The position numbers and the translations under genes are program-made. Below the pieces are notes generated by a model. That model saw only the letters and a list, made by a program, of their open reading frames with translations, did not search any database and had not been told where the DNA came from. 44,008 bases of DNA from Deltaproteobacteria bacterium (GTDB lineage Bacteria > Desulfobacterota > Syntrophobacteria > BM002): positions 1 to 44,008 of the forward strand of contig JAFDGZ010000042.1 of NCBI GenBank assembly GCA_019309045.1. Reading direction: 5' to 3'. Shown piece after piece: positions 8,205 through 16,276 of this stretch (positions within the stretch are counted from its first letter, which is position 1; the number at the start of each line of letters is the position of its first letter).

Positions 8205-9866
8205 ATGGCTCTGCACGGTGACGCAAAAACATTCTCTCTAGGTGCGATCATAAGATTGATCCACGGGGAGAAGAAAAATGGCGTGCTCACGGTCGTCAAG
8301 GACAGCAACCGTTCGCAGATCTATTTCCGAGACGGCAAGATCGTCTTTGTTTACTATACTGGCAAGCGGGCCGAGAAGATCCGCCTCGGCGAACTTCTCA
8401 AGACACACAACCTCATAACAGATGAGCAGCTCGACAATGCCCTGGCTGTTTCCAGAACTATGGACAAGCGCATGGGTACGGTACTGGTAGAGCGCGGCTA
8501 CATTTCCCGCGAGAACCTGGTGCAGCTTCTTCTAGAGCAGTTCAAGGATATGGTCAACAAGATCCTCAACTGGGACGAGGCAGAGTTCACCTACACTGAC
8601 GGCCTCAATGGACTGGAAGAAGATCTGCGTTTAGAACTCGACCCCAGTCGACTGGTGGCAGAGGCGGAGAAATGGGAGCACTACCGTAAAATCATACCCA
8701 ATGACAGCGTGGTCTTCCAGATAAGGCCGGGGGCCCTGAGCTCCAAGTCCATTTACTCTGGCGGGGCGCTGCGCGTCTTGCTTCTCATTGACGGCAAGAG
8801 GACCGTGTCGCAGATCATCAAGGAAACTGGCCACTCCAAGCTGGCAGTGTACCGGGCTATTGCCAACCTGTTCATGCTGGGAGCAATTGTGCGCAAGGGT
8901 GCAGCTGGTGAAAGAGAGAGTTCCGTGCCCTTGGCGGACAGTGCAATTTTTTCTCTCTATGCCAGGGTGCTGCAGACTATCATGGATGACCTCACTGAAG
9001 TGCTCGGCACCAGGGCGGCGGCGGCTTCATTCAAGAAGAGCCTGGAAAGCTGCAGCTATTATTCTCATTTCTCTTCGGTGCGTCCAGAGCAGGGTTTTGC
9101 AGAAGCCATAGAGGAGATCCGCTCCTGCTTCCATGAAAAGATGGATACACTCAGCAAGACGGACCTGATCAAGCTTTTCAATCAACTGGTGGCCTCGCTG
9201 TTCAAAGAAGAGCACCGGCTGCTCGGCTCCAAGGCCGCCGGCATCACAGGCCAGAAACTTCGCAGTTTTCTGGATACAGTCCCAGCTAATTTGCAGGTGC
9301 TGGCCGATCCTGTGAGGCGTTTTCTGGACGCCTACGAGAGTGAATCTCGAGTCCAGGGAGAGAGGAAGTTCACCGCTGCCGGGGGGCCCAGACCGGTTGC
9401 CGCAGCCCCGGGAGCAGGGACGTCCGCAGGATTGGACAAGGTTGATCTCAAGGCGGTCATTCCCTTTTATGCGCAGATGTTTCAGGTGGTAATGGCAAGC
9501 CTGGAACAGGAACTTGGTTCCAAGGCTCGTGATCTTTTCTACGGCATGGCCGGCCAGCTCAGGTCAGGGAGCAATGTTTTTGCGGCCATCCACAGTGATG
9601 ACGGCTGGGAGACCTCACTGGCGCGTCTGCAAGAGCTCTTGAAGGCGGGCAGATTGAAGCTGACTACTGCGGAGCTTGTTGGCGGTTTGCAGCAGCTCCT
9701 CCTGGGACTGCTCAAGCAGGAAAAGCAGCTTCTGGGAGCAAAGGCATCGAGGCTCACTATCTCCCGCATGCGGCAGGCAGTGGAAGCTGCAGGCAGCCAG
9801 CGCAGCCAGCTGCATGAACATTTTGCCGCCTTTCTCTCCGGGAGCGCCGGACAATTCGGAGGGTAG
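8205..9866 (+). CDS. DUF4388 (PATAN-type) protein with duplicated helical domain
   Basis: A 553-residue soluble protein. Residues about 1-130 are a DUF4388/PATAN domain (Gly-Val-Leu-Thr-Val and Ile-Tyr-Phe-Arg-Asp-Gly-Lys-Ile-Val-Phe), found in many Desulfobacterota and myxobacterial signalling proteins. Residues about 170-240 look like a winged helix. The C-terminal part has two related helical units of about 125 residues (near 250-375 and 415-545), each ending in a Leu-Leu-Gly-x-Lys-Ala pattern, joined by a Pro/Ala-rich linker. It starts 10 bases after the FHA gene. Biochemical function is unknown; association with the phospho-signalling module is clear from spacing. Confidence 0.8.
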   Translation: MALHGDAKTFSLGAIIRLIHGEKKNGVLTVVKDSNRSQIYFRDGKIVFVYYTGKRAEKIRLGELLKTHNLITDEQLDNALAVSRTMDKRMGTVLVERGYISRENLVQLLLEQFKDMVNKILNWDEAEFTYTDGLNGLEEDLRLELDPSRLVAEAEKWEHYRKIIPNDSVVFQIRPGALSSKSIYSGGALRVLLLIDGKRTVSQIIKETGHSKLAVYRAIANLFMLGAIVRKGAAGERESSVPLADSAIFSLYARVLQTIMDDLTEVLGTRAAAASFKKSLESCSYYSHFSSVRPEQGFAEAIEEIRSCFHEKMDTLSKTDLIKLFNQLVASLFKEEHRLLGSKAAGITGQKLRSFLDTVPANLQVLADPVRRFLDAYESESRVQGERKFTAAGGPRPVAAAPGAGTSAGLDKVDLKAVIPFYAQMFQVVMASLEQELGSKARDLFYGMAGQLRSGSNVFAAIHSDDGWETSLARLQELLKAGRLKLTTAELVGGLQQLLLGLLKQEKQLLGAKASRLTISRMRQAVEAAGSQRSQLHEHFAAFLSGSAGQFGG

Positions 9867-9884
9867 ATAGGAGAAGGTGATGCG

Positions 9885-9908
9885 GCATCAGAGGCAGGCC
9901 TCTGATGC
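9885..9908 (+). other. Perfect 11-bp inverted repeat between signalling genes
   Basis: GCATCAGAGGC and its exact complement are separated by two bases. No T-tract follows, so it is not a standard terminator; it could adjust expression between the DUF4388 gene and the kinase gene, or be a protein-binding site. Confidence 0.6.
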
Positions 9909-9989
9909 AGTCTTACAGAATGGAGAGGGGCGAAGAGGGGAGGATGTCCAGGATGGCAAACAAAAATTATTTGCTGGGATGGAGATGCC

Positions 9990-11333
9990 ATGGAAGCTAA
10001 CAAGAGCTACTGGATCGCACAGGCATTTATCCTGATACTCTACGTGATTACCCTGATCATTTACAACAGGGCGAAAAAAGAGTATGTCGGCGGCAAGATT
10101 GGTGCGGCAATAAAGCTCATAATGGTCTTTGTCGCCTTTCTGTTCCTCTCTGACTATGTGGACTACTTCCTGAGCAACCTGCTGCCCCTCAGTCCAGACG
10201 TCAAGTTCAGCTTCAAGATTCTATTCAGGCTGGTGGCAATCAGCGTGCTCGCCTTTGGGGGTCTGCGCTTCTTCGTCAGCAAGCCGACCAGCAGCGGCAT
10301 GGTTGAACCTGTGTCCATGCCGCAGCCCACCGCAATGGACAGCGGCAACGATGTGCAGCCTGAACCGGCAATCGAGGAGCCTGCCGGGGAAGTAAGCCTG
10401 GCAGAGGAGAGCTCCTATCCGCCGGTTCCTGACTTTGGTGCTGACGAGACAGTGGTGATGCAGGAGGCAACGCAGACGAAGCCTTCCCTGGGGCGCTATG
10501 AAATCATCGAGGAACTGGGCAGGGGTGCCATGGGCATCGTCTACAAGGGGCACGATCCGAAGCTGGACCGGCTGACAGCCATCAAGACCATTCGGTTTAC
10601 CGATGATTTTGACGAGGACCAGGTTGAGAAAATCAAGGAGCAGTTCTACCGGGAGGCGGAGGTGGTTGCCAAACTGTCGCATCCCAACATCGTCACCATT
10701 TACGACGTGGGCGAGGACCTGGACCTCTCCTATCTGGCCATGGAGTACCTGGAAGGCGTCAGCCTCGAGAGATATGCCCACAAGGACAATCTGTTGCCCA
10801 TAAGGAGGGCGATCGACGTGGTGAGCCAGGTGTGTGACGCCCTGGAATACGCCCATGGGCGGGGCATAGTCCACCGGGATGTGAAGCCGGCCAATATCAT
10901 GATCCTCAATGACGGCCTGGTGAAAGTTACGGACTTCGGCATTGCCCGGGCGACCGCCACTTCCAAGACCCGCACTGGCGTGATCAAGGGGACGCCCTAT
11001 TACATGTCCCCCGAGCAGATTTCTGGAATGAAGGTGGATGGCCGCTCCGACATCTTCTCTCTGGGCGTGGTGTTCTATCAATTGCTCACTGGAGAGCTGC
11101 CCTTTGGCGGCGAGAACCTGGCCGCCATCATGTACCAGATTACCACCGTGCCACACGAACCACCAACTACCTATAATCCCAAGATTTTCAAGGCTGCAGT
11201 AACTATTCTGGACAAGGCCCTCGAGAAGAAATTGGACAAACGTTACCAAAGCGCCAGACAGATGGGAGATCACCTGCGCCTTCTTGGACAAAAATTGGAC
11301 GAGATTCGCGCCCGGGCGAAGAAAAGCGAATGA
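9990..11333 (+). CDS. Membrane-anchored Hanks-type Ser/Thr protein kinase
   Basis: A 447-residue kinase with three predicted N-terminal membrane helices (about 9-26, 39-54, 74-93), a Pro/Glu-rich linker (100-165) and a complete kinase domain (about 170-435). It has a Gly-rich loop at 177-182, Lys199 in Ala-Ile-Lys, catalytic His-Arg-Asp (295-297), Asp-Phe-Gly (315-317) and Ser-Pro-Glu (340-342). All catalytic residues are present. The domain order is unusual: most bacterial kinases of this class have the catalytic domain first and the membrane helix after it. It closes the module that starts with the PP2C phosphatase. Confidence 0.93.
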   Translation: MEANKSYWIAQAFILILYVITLIIYNRAKKEYVGGKIGAAIKLIMVFVAFLFLSDYVDYFLSNLLPLSPDVKFSFKILFRLVAISVLAFGGLRFFVSKPTSSGMVEPVSMPQPTAMDSGNDVQPEPAIEEPAGEVSLAEESSYPPVPDFGADETVVMQEATQTKPSLGRYEIIEELGRGAMGIVYKGHDPKLDRLTAIKTIRFTDDFDEDQVEKIKEQFYREAEVVAKLSHPNIVTIYDVGEDLDLSYLAMEYLEGVSLERYAHKDNLLPIRRAIDVVSQVCDALEYAHGRGIVHRDVKPANIMILNDGLVKVTDFGIARATATSKTRTGVIKGTPYYMSPEQISGMKVDGRSDIFSLGVVFYQLLTGELPFGGENLAAIMYQITTVPHEPPTTYNPKIFKAAVTILDKALEKKLDKRYQSARQMGDHLRLLGQKLDEIRARAKKSE

Positions 11334-11337
11334 AGGA

Positions 11338-11558
11338 AGGGCATTGGGCGCAGCGGACAGGGCGCACGGCGTTGGGCATTGGGCGCAGGGTAAAAGATAG
11401 CGCGAAGCGCTGTCATGTTTTTGCTTCATGGCTTGCAAGCCATCAAAGGGGAAAAGCTCTGATCTATCTGGTCGTGGCTACAGAGCCACTCCTACTCCTA
11501 CCGAGTGTTTTTTGAGACCGGATAACTGATAACTGATAACTGATAACCGATAACCAAC
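11338..11558 (+). repeat. Composite heptamer element (GGCGCAN array, core, GATAACY array)
   Basis: 11341-11390 holds GGCGCA/GGCGTTG/GGCATTG units. 11395-11414 holds the core AAGATAGCGCGAAGCGCTGT. 11520-11555 holds six GATAACT/GATAACC units. This fills the gap between the kinase and the radical SAM gene, which converge; no other signal is seen there. Confidence 0.8.
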
Positions 11559-11564
11559 TAATCC

Positions 11565-12581
11565 TCACACCTCTGCGGTAATCCTCCATTCCCCCTCCTG
11601 CAGGTCTGTGGATCCCACGACTCTCAGGGAGTCTAGGCCCAGTTTTGCCTGCCAGCGGTTGGTGTTGGTGTTTCTGTGCCCACGAATGTCTGAAACCTGG
11701 TGGGCAGCAGCGTGAATGACCAGCCGGGATCCCAGGCGACGCGCTTCTTCCAGGGGCTGCTCCAGACGGTCGTACCAGAGAGCGCTCTTTACCAGCTGGC
11801 CGAAGGCAGGGTGGTAGGGGCCGGCCACAATCCTTCCCTGCTGCTCCAGGGAAAGCACTGCCTGGAGTCCGGTCCTGATCACCGGGATGGAGGCCCTGGT
11901 GAAGCGGAGCAGGGCCTGCTTGCACCAGTGCACCGCCTCGTTCACAGTGAGAGGGCGGTAATGGCCCGAGCGGTAGAGGTGCGCCAATCTGGTGCCGGCA
12001 AGCACCACGGTGGGATACAGCCGGACAAAATCCGGCTCCAGGGAAATAGCCGCGTCAACAGTGCGGAGAAATTGTCGCTCACTGTCTCCAGGAAGCCCGG
12101 GCATCAGCTGGAGCCCGAGGTAAAAGCCGCGGCCGCGGATGCGGTTTGCAGCTTCCCTGGTCTGCGAGCTGGAGTGGCCGCGCTCACAGCGAGCCAGCAC
12201 ACTGTCGCTGAATGACTGGGCTCCCAGTTCTATGGTGCTGACATTCATCTCTTGCAGGAAATTCAGGTTGTGGCTGCTGACAGCATCCGGCCTGGTGGAA
12301 AGCCGCAGAGACTGCACCCGGCCTCTGGCAATGAATCCTTGCACCGCCTCCAGGTAAAAGCGCTGCTTCTTCTCGGAGAGCACTGTAAAAGAGCCGCCGT
12401 AGAAGGCTATCTGCACCGGGGAGCGGCGGCTGTACTGGAGATGCTGCTCCACGTGCTGCTGCAGGCTCGTGGCAGTCCACGACTGCCGAGCAGTACCACT
12501 CACCGCAGTTTGATCGCAGTAAATGCAACGATGCGGGCACCCCTGGTGGGGGATGAAGATGGGGATGATCAGAGGTTTCAT
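11565..12581 (-). CDS. Radical SAM protein (Elp3/HemN-like)
   Basis: A 338-residue protein with the radical SAM cluster motif Cys-Pro-His-Arg-Cys-Ile-Tyr-Cys at 15-22 (C15, C19, C22), followed by Tyr-Gly-Gly-Ser-Phe and the Glu-Leu-Gly-Ala-Gln-Ser and Met-Pro-Gly-Leu-Pro-Gly motifs seen in Elp3-like/oxygen-independent coproporphyrinogen-oxidase-like enzymes. It lacks an acetyltransferase domain, so it is not Elp3 itself; substrate unknown. The ATG at 12581 puts the Fe-S motif near the N-terminus as usual. An upstream in-frame extension is built from repeat DNA and is rejected. It is codirectional with rnc but separated by repeats. Confidence 0.85.
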   Translation of the reverse strand: MKPLIIPIFIPHQGCPHRCIYCDQTAVSGTARQSWTATSLQQHVEQHLQYSRRSPVQIAFYGGSFTVLSEKKQRFYLEAVQGFIARGRVQSLRLSTRPDAVSSHNLNFLQEMNVSTIELGAQSFSDSVLARCERGHSSSQTREAANRIRGRGFYLGLQLMPGLPGDSERQFLRTVDAAISLEPDFVRLYPTVVLAGTRLAHLYRSGHYRPLTVNEAVHWCKQALLRFTRASIPVIRTGLQAVLSLEQQGRIVAGPYHPAFGQLVKSALWYDRLEQPLEEARRLGSRLVIHAAAHQVSDIRGHRNTNTNRWQAKLGLDSLRVVGSTDLQEGEWRITAEV

Positions 12582-12610
12582 GTTGGGATACTCGGTTATC
12601 AGGAAAAAGC

Positions 12611-12902
12611 AGGCGCAAGGCGCACGGCGCAGGGCATTCGGCGAAGGTGGCGCCAAACTCTGTCAAGCCCTTGATTCCTCGCAACCCGAAGTTCCCGCAT
12701 CTCGCAACTCGCGCGCCCCGCAACCAGCGGCCCTGGGCCATTTTATCGGATCGCGGCTAGCCTGTCCCATCGCAGGGGAGAACAACTCCTGCCGCCTTGT
12801 TCCTGACAACTGACAACTGATAACTGATAACTGACAACTGACAACTGGTAACTGATAACTGATAACTGATAACTGATAACTGGCAACTGACAACTGATAA
12901 CC
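12611..12902 (+). repeat. Composite heptamer element, large copy
   Basis: 12611-12652 holds GGCGCA-type units. 12803-12902 is the longest GATAACY array in the window, about 14 units of GATAACT/GACAACT. Polarity is the same as at 11338-11558. It occupies nearly all of the 330-base gap between rnc and the radical SAM gene. Confidence 0.85.
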
Positions 12903-12911
12903 CGCCTCAGG

Positions 12912-13646
12912 CTAGCCCGTCTTTTCAGAATCTTCCTGTTCTTCCAGGACACGCAGGGCTCTGCCAGCGGCCTTTTGTTGGGCGGCTTTCTTGGTGGGAC
13001 CGGAGCCGAAGGCCAGCAGACGGTCGCGCACCCAGACGCTCATGCGAAACCACTTGTTGTGTTCCGGGCCTTCCTCTGCTTCGAGTCTGTACCGGGGCAC
13101 GGTCTTGTCGCGAGCCTGGACGATCTCCTGCAAACGGGTCTTGTAGTCTCTATCGAGAACAATCGGCAGATCCTCTTTGTCGGTGAGAAATGGAGCGAAC
13201 AACTGCTCCACCACCTTCATGACGGCCTCCAGGCCGCCGTCCAGATAGATAGCTGCCAGAACAGCCTCGAGGCTGTCGGACAATAGCGAGGGTTTTGTCC
13301 GGCCGCCGCTTCGATCTTCTCCCTTGCCAAGATGCAAAGCCTCGCCCATGCCGAGCTCCCTGGCTATGCTGGCCAGGTGCTTCTCGTTCACCAGCCCGGC
13401 CCGCAGCCGGGAAAGCTCTCCCTCGTCATAGTCAGGAAATCTTTCCAGCAGCAGATGACTCAAAGCCAGATCCAGAGCAGCGTCGCCGAGAAATTCCAAC
13501 CGTTCGTTGTCTTGCAGCTTCAAATGAGGGTTTTCATTGACATACGAGCGATGGAGCAGGGCGTTGAAGAGCAGCTGTCTATTATTGAAGCGATAGCCCA
13601 GCCTTTCTTCCAGTTCCTGAAGCATAGGGTCAGTGTTGATGTCCAT
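12912..13646 (-). CDS. rnc: Ribonuclease III
   Basis: Double-strand RNA endonuclease for rRNA processing and antisense turnover. The 244-residue product has the signature Asn-Glu-Arg-Leu-Glu-Phe-Leu-Gly-Asp-Ala at 47-56, with the second metal-site pair in Asp-Ser-Leu-Glu-Ala (D124, E127). A C-terminal dsRNA-binding domain spans about 168-236, ending with the Lys-Lys-Ala-Ala-Gln-Gln-Lys-Ala-Ala motif. Length is slightly above the E. coli enzyme owing to a short acidic tail. It is bounded by oppositely oriented composite repeats on both sides, so its expression unit is a single gene here. Confidence 0.96.
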   Translation of the reverse strand: MDINTDPMLQELEERLGYRFNNRQLLFNALLHRSYVNENPHLKLQDNERLEFLGDAALDLALSHLLLERFPDYDEGELSRLRAGLVNEKHLASIARELGMGEALHLGKGEDRSGGRTKPSLLSDSLEAVLAAIYLDGGLEAVMKVVEQLFAPFLTDKEDLPIVLDRDYKTRLQEIVQARDKTVPRYRLEAEEGPEHNKWFRMSVWVRDRLLAFGSGPTKKAAQQKAAGRALRVLEEQEDSEKTG

Positions 13647-13742
13647 GTTTCAGCTACTTGACCAGCATCTGTGAGCAAAATTTCACTACTTTTTATTCTC
13701 CATTATTGGTGAATCCAGTGGCTAAAGTCAAGAAGGGGAGTT

Positions 13743-13886
13743 AGTTATCAGTTATCAGTTATCGGTTATCGGTTATCAGGCAAGATGCAAGCGCGCAGCG
13801 CCGTTCCCTACCCCACCAGTCCTGAGCCCGTCGAAGGATGCCCAACGCCCAATGCCCAACGCCCAATGCCCAATGCCCAACGCCCT
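13743..13886 (-). repeat. Composite heptamer element, inverted copy
   Basis: Plus-strand order is GTTATCR units (13743-13780), a core containing a CCTGAGCCCGTCGAAGG segment, then CCCAACG/CCCAATG units (13840-13886). This is the reverse complement of the elements at 11338 and 12611. It ends immediately before the pyrR promoter. Confidence 0.8.
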
Positions 13887-13894
13887 CTATTACA

Positions 13895-13923
13895 TTGACA
13901 GCGAAAAATTCTTTCGTTATATT
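13895..13923 (+). promoter_or_regulatory. Sigma70 promoter of pyrR
   Basis: TTGACA (13895-13900), a 17-base spacer and TATATT (13918-13923) form a near-perfect sigma70 promoter. It lies about 175 bases upstream of the pyrR start, leaving room for an RNA leader. Confidence 0.75.
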
Positions 13924-13947
13924 GGCAGGCAAAACAATTGAAGCTGG

Positions 13948-13979
13948 AACTGCCGGGAGACTGGCAGTTTCTCTTTTCT
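13948..13979 (+). terminator. Terminator-like hairpin in the pyrR leader (possible attenuator)
   Basis: AACTGCC and GGCAGTT form a 7-bp stem around an 8-base loop, followed directly by a TCTCTTTTCT tract. It sits between the promoter and pyrR, as an attenuator would. The loop only partly resembles the known PyrR RNA-binding consensus, so PyrR autoregulation is inference. Confidence 0.5.
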
Positions 13980-14100
13980 GAAGCAGAGGTCCTAGCAGCA
14001 GCGAGCACGGTGGTTTGGGGAAACAGACGAGGGGGGGATGCGGCCCCTGCTGAAGTTTGCCCTGGACAGGCGCCGGCCATGGTGAGGAGGCTTCATCCCG

Positions 14101-14646
14101 ATGGCAGCAGAACAGAAGGGGCGGCAGATCCTTTCCGCAGAAGAAATGGACAGCACCCTGGAAAAGATGGCGGCAGACATTTACCAGGCGATTGACGACA
14201 AGGATAATCTGGTGCTTGTGGGTATTCGGACTGGCGGGGTTCATCTGGCCAGAAGGATTCAGGAAAAGATCGAGCAGAAATTTGCTCGGCAAATTCCCGT
14301 GGGTATTCTGGACATTGGCCTCTATCGAGACGACTGGACCAGGATAAGCACCCAGCCCATAGTTCGCACCACTGAACTGCCCTTCTCTATAGACGACAGA
14401 ATCGTGGTGCTGGTGGATGATGTGCTCTTTACCGGCAGGACCGTGCGCTCTGCCATGGCTGCCCTTATTGATTTCGGCCGGCCGCAGCGCATCATCCTGG
14501 CGGTGCTGGTAGACCGCGGCCACCGGGAACTGCCCATATGCGCTGACTTCGTGGGAGTCACAGTGCCAACAACCCTGGAGCAGGTGGTAAATGTCTACCT
14601 GGAGGAAACCGGCGAAGAAGATCGGGTGCTGTTAGAAAATATGTGA
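14101..14646 (+). CDS. pyrR: Bifunctional PyrR: pyrimidine attenuation regulator / uracil phosphoribosyltransferase
   Basis: A 181-residue type I phosphoribosyltransferase. The PRPP loop Val-Val-Leu-Val-Asp-Asp-Val-Leu-Phe-Thr-Gly-Arg-Thr is at 102-114, and the N-terminal Gly-Ile-Arg-Thr-Gly-Gly motif (41-46) and Leu-Tyr-Arg-Asp-Asp segment typical of PyrR are present. Length equals the family norm (about 180). AGGAGG lies about 10 bases before the ATG. In many bacteria pyrR heads a pyr operon; here no pyr biosynthetic gene follows, the next gene being an unrelated four-helix-bundle gene on the other strand. RNA regulation is suggested only by the leader hairpin. Confidence 0.93.
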   Translation: MAAEQKGRQILSAEEMDSTLEKMAADIYQAIDDKDNLVLVGIRTGGVHLARRIQEKIEQKFARQIPVGILDIGLYRDDWTRISTQPIVRTTELPFSIDDRIVVLVDDVLFTGRTVRSAMAALIDFGRPQRIILAVLVDRGHRELPICADFVGVTVPTTLEQVVNVYLEETGEEDRVLLENM

Positions 14647-14650
14647 AGCG

Positions 14651-14758
14651 GTTGTCGGTTATCAGTTATCGGTTATCGGTTATCAGTTATCAGTTATCAG
14701 TTATCAGTTGTCGGTTATCAGTTATCGGGTTATCAGTTATTGGTTATCGGTTGTCAGG
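14651..14758 (-). repeat. GTTATCR heptamer array (flank of second four-helix gene)
   Basis: About fifteen units of GTTATCA/GTTATCG/GTTGTCG in tandem. The stop codon of the adjacent minus-strand four-helix-bundle gene lies inside the array. The inverted partner is at 15239-15268. Confidence 0.85.
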
Positions 14759-15193
14759 ATCTTGAGTTGATGTCAAGTATTTGGATAGTTCTTCTTGGAC
14801 AGACGGATGTTTATTTGCTGCTCTTTGCAGGTACTTCATATACCCATTGAGATGTTTGATTGCTTGATGAACCAGATCACGGCCCCTGGATAGGATTTCA
14901 GCTGAGATCAAACCTTCATCATAGGCAGTAATCAGATGGTCCAGGACTTCCCAACAGGACCCTCTAGCGTTACTACAGAATTTCGCATTATCCATGTAAT
15001 GAAATCTGCCATAACCTTCGGCGATGTTGGCAGTGGAAGATCGAGCTGCCTTTATTAGCTGATCTCCCAATCGAAACCGTTCTTCTCTGGGCAGGATCGC
15101 CACAACCTCTTTTGCCACGAAAAGTCGCACCTCTCTGCAACATTTCCAGCACTCTAGGTCTTCAAACGTCCGAATGTGTTTGTTGTGCGCCAT
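14744..15193 (-). CDS. Four-helix-bundle protein, S23 family (second copy)
   Basis: A 149-residue helical protein with the same family hallmarks as the gene at 4270-4644: Thr-Phe-Glu-Asp-Leu-Glu-Cys-Trp at the N-terminus and Lys-Ala-Ala-Arg-Ser-Ser-Thr-Ala-Asn-Ile-Ala-Glu-Gly-Tyr-Gly in the middle. The two copies are clearly diverged from each other. The last residues (Asp-Pro-Asp-Asn-Arg-stop) are encoded by repeat units, so the array has either invaded or shaped the 3' end. It is flanked by inverted GATAAC-type arrays on both sides. No catalytic function is known for the family. Confidence 0.85.
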   Translation of the reverse strand: MAHNKHIRTFEDLECWKCCREVRLFVAKEVVAILPREERFRLGDQLIKAARSSTANIAEGYGRFHYMDNAKFCSNARGSCWEVLDHLITAYDEGLISAEILSRGRDLVHQAIKHLNGYMKYLQRAANKHPSVQEELSKYLTSTQDPDNR

Positions 15194-15238
15194 TTAATCG
15201 CCAGAATCAAGCGGAAGCATTCATGATTACGAATCCGC

Positions 15239-15268
15239 CTGATAACTGATAACTGATAACTGACAACC
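15239..15268 (+). repeat. GATAACY heptamer array (inverted partner)
   Basis: Four units of GATAACT/GACAACC, opposite in orientation to the array at 14651-14758. It separates the four-helix gene from the end of the Hdr locus. Confidence 0.8.
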
Positions 15269-15300
15269 CCAGGCGTAGCCACAGGCGAAGCCAGGAGCCC

Positions 15301-16188
15301 TCATCTCTGCGCCGCCAGCTGCACCTGGTCTTTTTCCGTAGCGAGCAGCGCGGCGCCGTCGCCGTCAGCAAAGAAATTGGCATAGTCAACTTCGAGCCCC
15401 ACAGCAGAGGTGAGCTTTTTCACCTCGGCCGAGAGCTGCGGCTGCGTGAGCAGGACGAGCAGATCGAAGCTGCGGCATTCTTCCCCCTGTGCTGTGGCCA
15501 GGGTTACCTCTACCTCGGCTTTTTCGCCGGCATCCACAGAGACAACCGCGGCTTCCTGGAAGGTTATGTCGGCAAGCTTTTCCAGGTCGGCGGCATACTC
15601 CTGCTGGAAGCCGGTGAGCTCTCCGGCAATGATGGAGATCTCGGCTTCCGGCAGCTTGCCTCGCAGCAGAATTGCCTCGTTGACAGCCAGGCACAGGGCA
15701 GCCCTGTGCACGCCTGAGGCTGCGGCCTCGTAGCTCTGGACAAAACCAATGCGCGCTGGAACCTCACCGTCGTACGGTCGGATGACAAGACCTTTGCTGG
15801 GGCCGTCTTCGTCCAGCATGCGCTCCATTTGCAGATCGGTGATCACGTTCAAATTGCTGCCAAGTTGGAACTTGTCGTCAATGCGCTCCTGAGCCCGCTC
15901 AACTCCGGATGAGACGATCAGCATGTCTGCCTCCACCTCGACTATGTCATCCTCCATGGCGAAATCGATGGCCTCGGGCTTGCATTCGGCCCAGCAGAGG
16001 GCGCAGCCCAGGCAGCGCCGGCAGCTCAGGCACCTCCTGGCCTCTTTGAGCGCTCTTTCCTCGTCGAATCCCAGTTCCACTTCGTTGTAATTGCGGCGCC
16101 GCTCTTCCACATCGATTTCGATCTGGTGCTGCCGCTCGGAGGGAATGTCTGGAAACTCTACAATGTAACGGCCCTTTTTCTCGTACAT
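15301..16188 (-). CDS. HdrA-like C-terminal fragment protein with Fe-S motif
   Basis: A 295-residue protein corresponding to the part of HdrA that follows the GltD-like insertion in the fused protein at 24420-28865. It has an Asn-Glu-Val-Glu-Leu-Gly-Phe lead-in, a Cys-rich stretch Cys-Leu-Ser-Cys-Arg-Arg-Cys-Leu-Gly-Cys-Ala-Leu-Cys (about 54-66), and a Rossmann-like segment. The conserved Gln-Cys-Val-Gly-Ser-Arg-Asp and Cys-Cys motifs of HdrA are absent (Phe-Val-Gln-Ser-Tyr-Glu instead), so the usual active region seems lost. It starts 88 bases after the HdrA/GltD-like gene and is the last gene of the locus. It probably completes that neighbour as a separate subunit. Confidence 0.75.
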   Translation of the reverse strand: MYEKKGRYIVEFPDIPSERQHQIEIDVEERRRNYNEVELGFDEERALKEARRCLSCRRCLGCALCWAECKPEAIDFAMEDDIVEVEADMLIVSSGVERAQERIDDKFQLGSNLNVITDLQMERMLDEDGPSKGLVIRPYDGEVPARIGFVQSYEAAASGVHRAALCLAVNEAILLRGKLPEAEISIIAGELTGFQQEYAADLEKLADITFQEAAVVSVDAGEKAEVEVTLATAQGEECRSFDLLVLLTQPQLSAEVKKLTSAVGLEVDYANFFADGDGAALLATEKDQVQLAAQR

Positions 16189-16276
16189 ACCAGCACCTTT
16201 TTCAAATCAGCAAAGTTCTCATGAGACAGAGCGTCTGCAGAGCACAGGGCGAAAGACAACTTGCCAGAGTGCTCTG

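Noticed and set aside
13938-14195. Small open frame in the pyrR leader starting at TTG.
   Set aside because: It has no ribosome-binding site, overlaps the start of pyrR in another frame, and contains the terminator-like hairpin.
14651-14758. CRISPR array interpretation of the GTTATC repeats.
   Set aside because: Units are 7 bases with no unique spacers and no cas genes are nearby.
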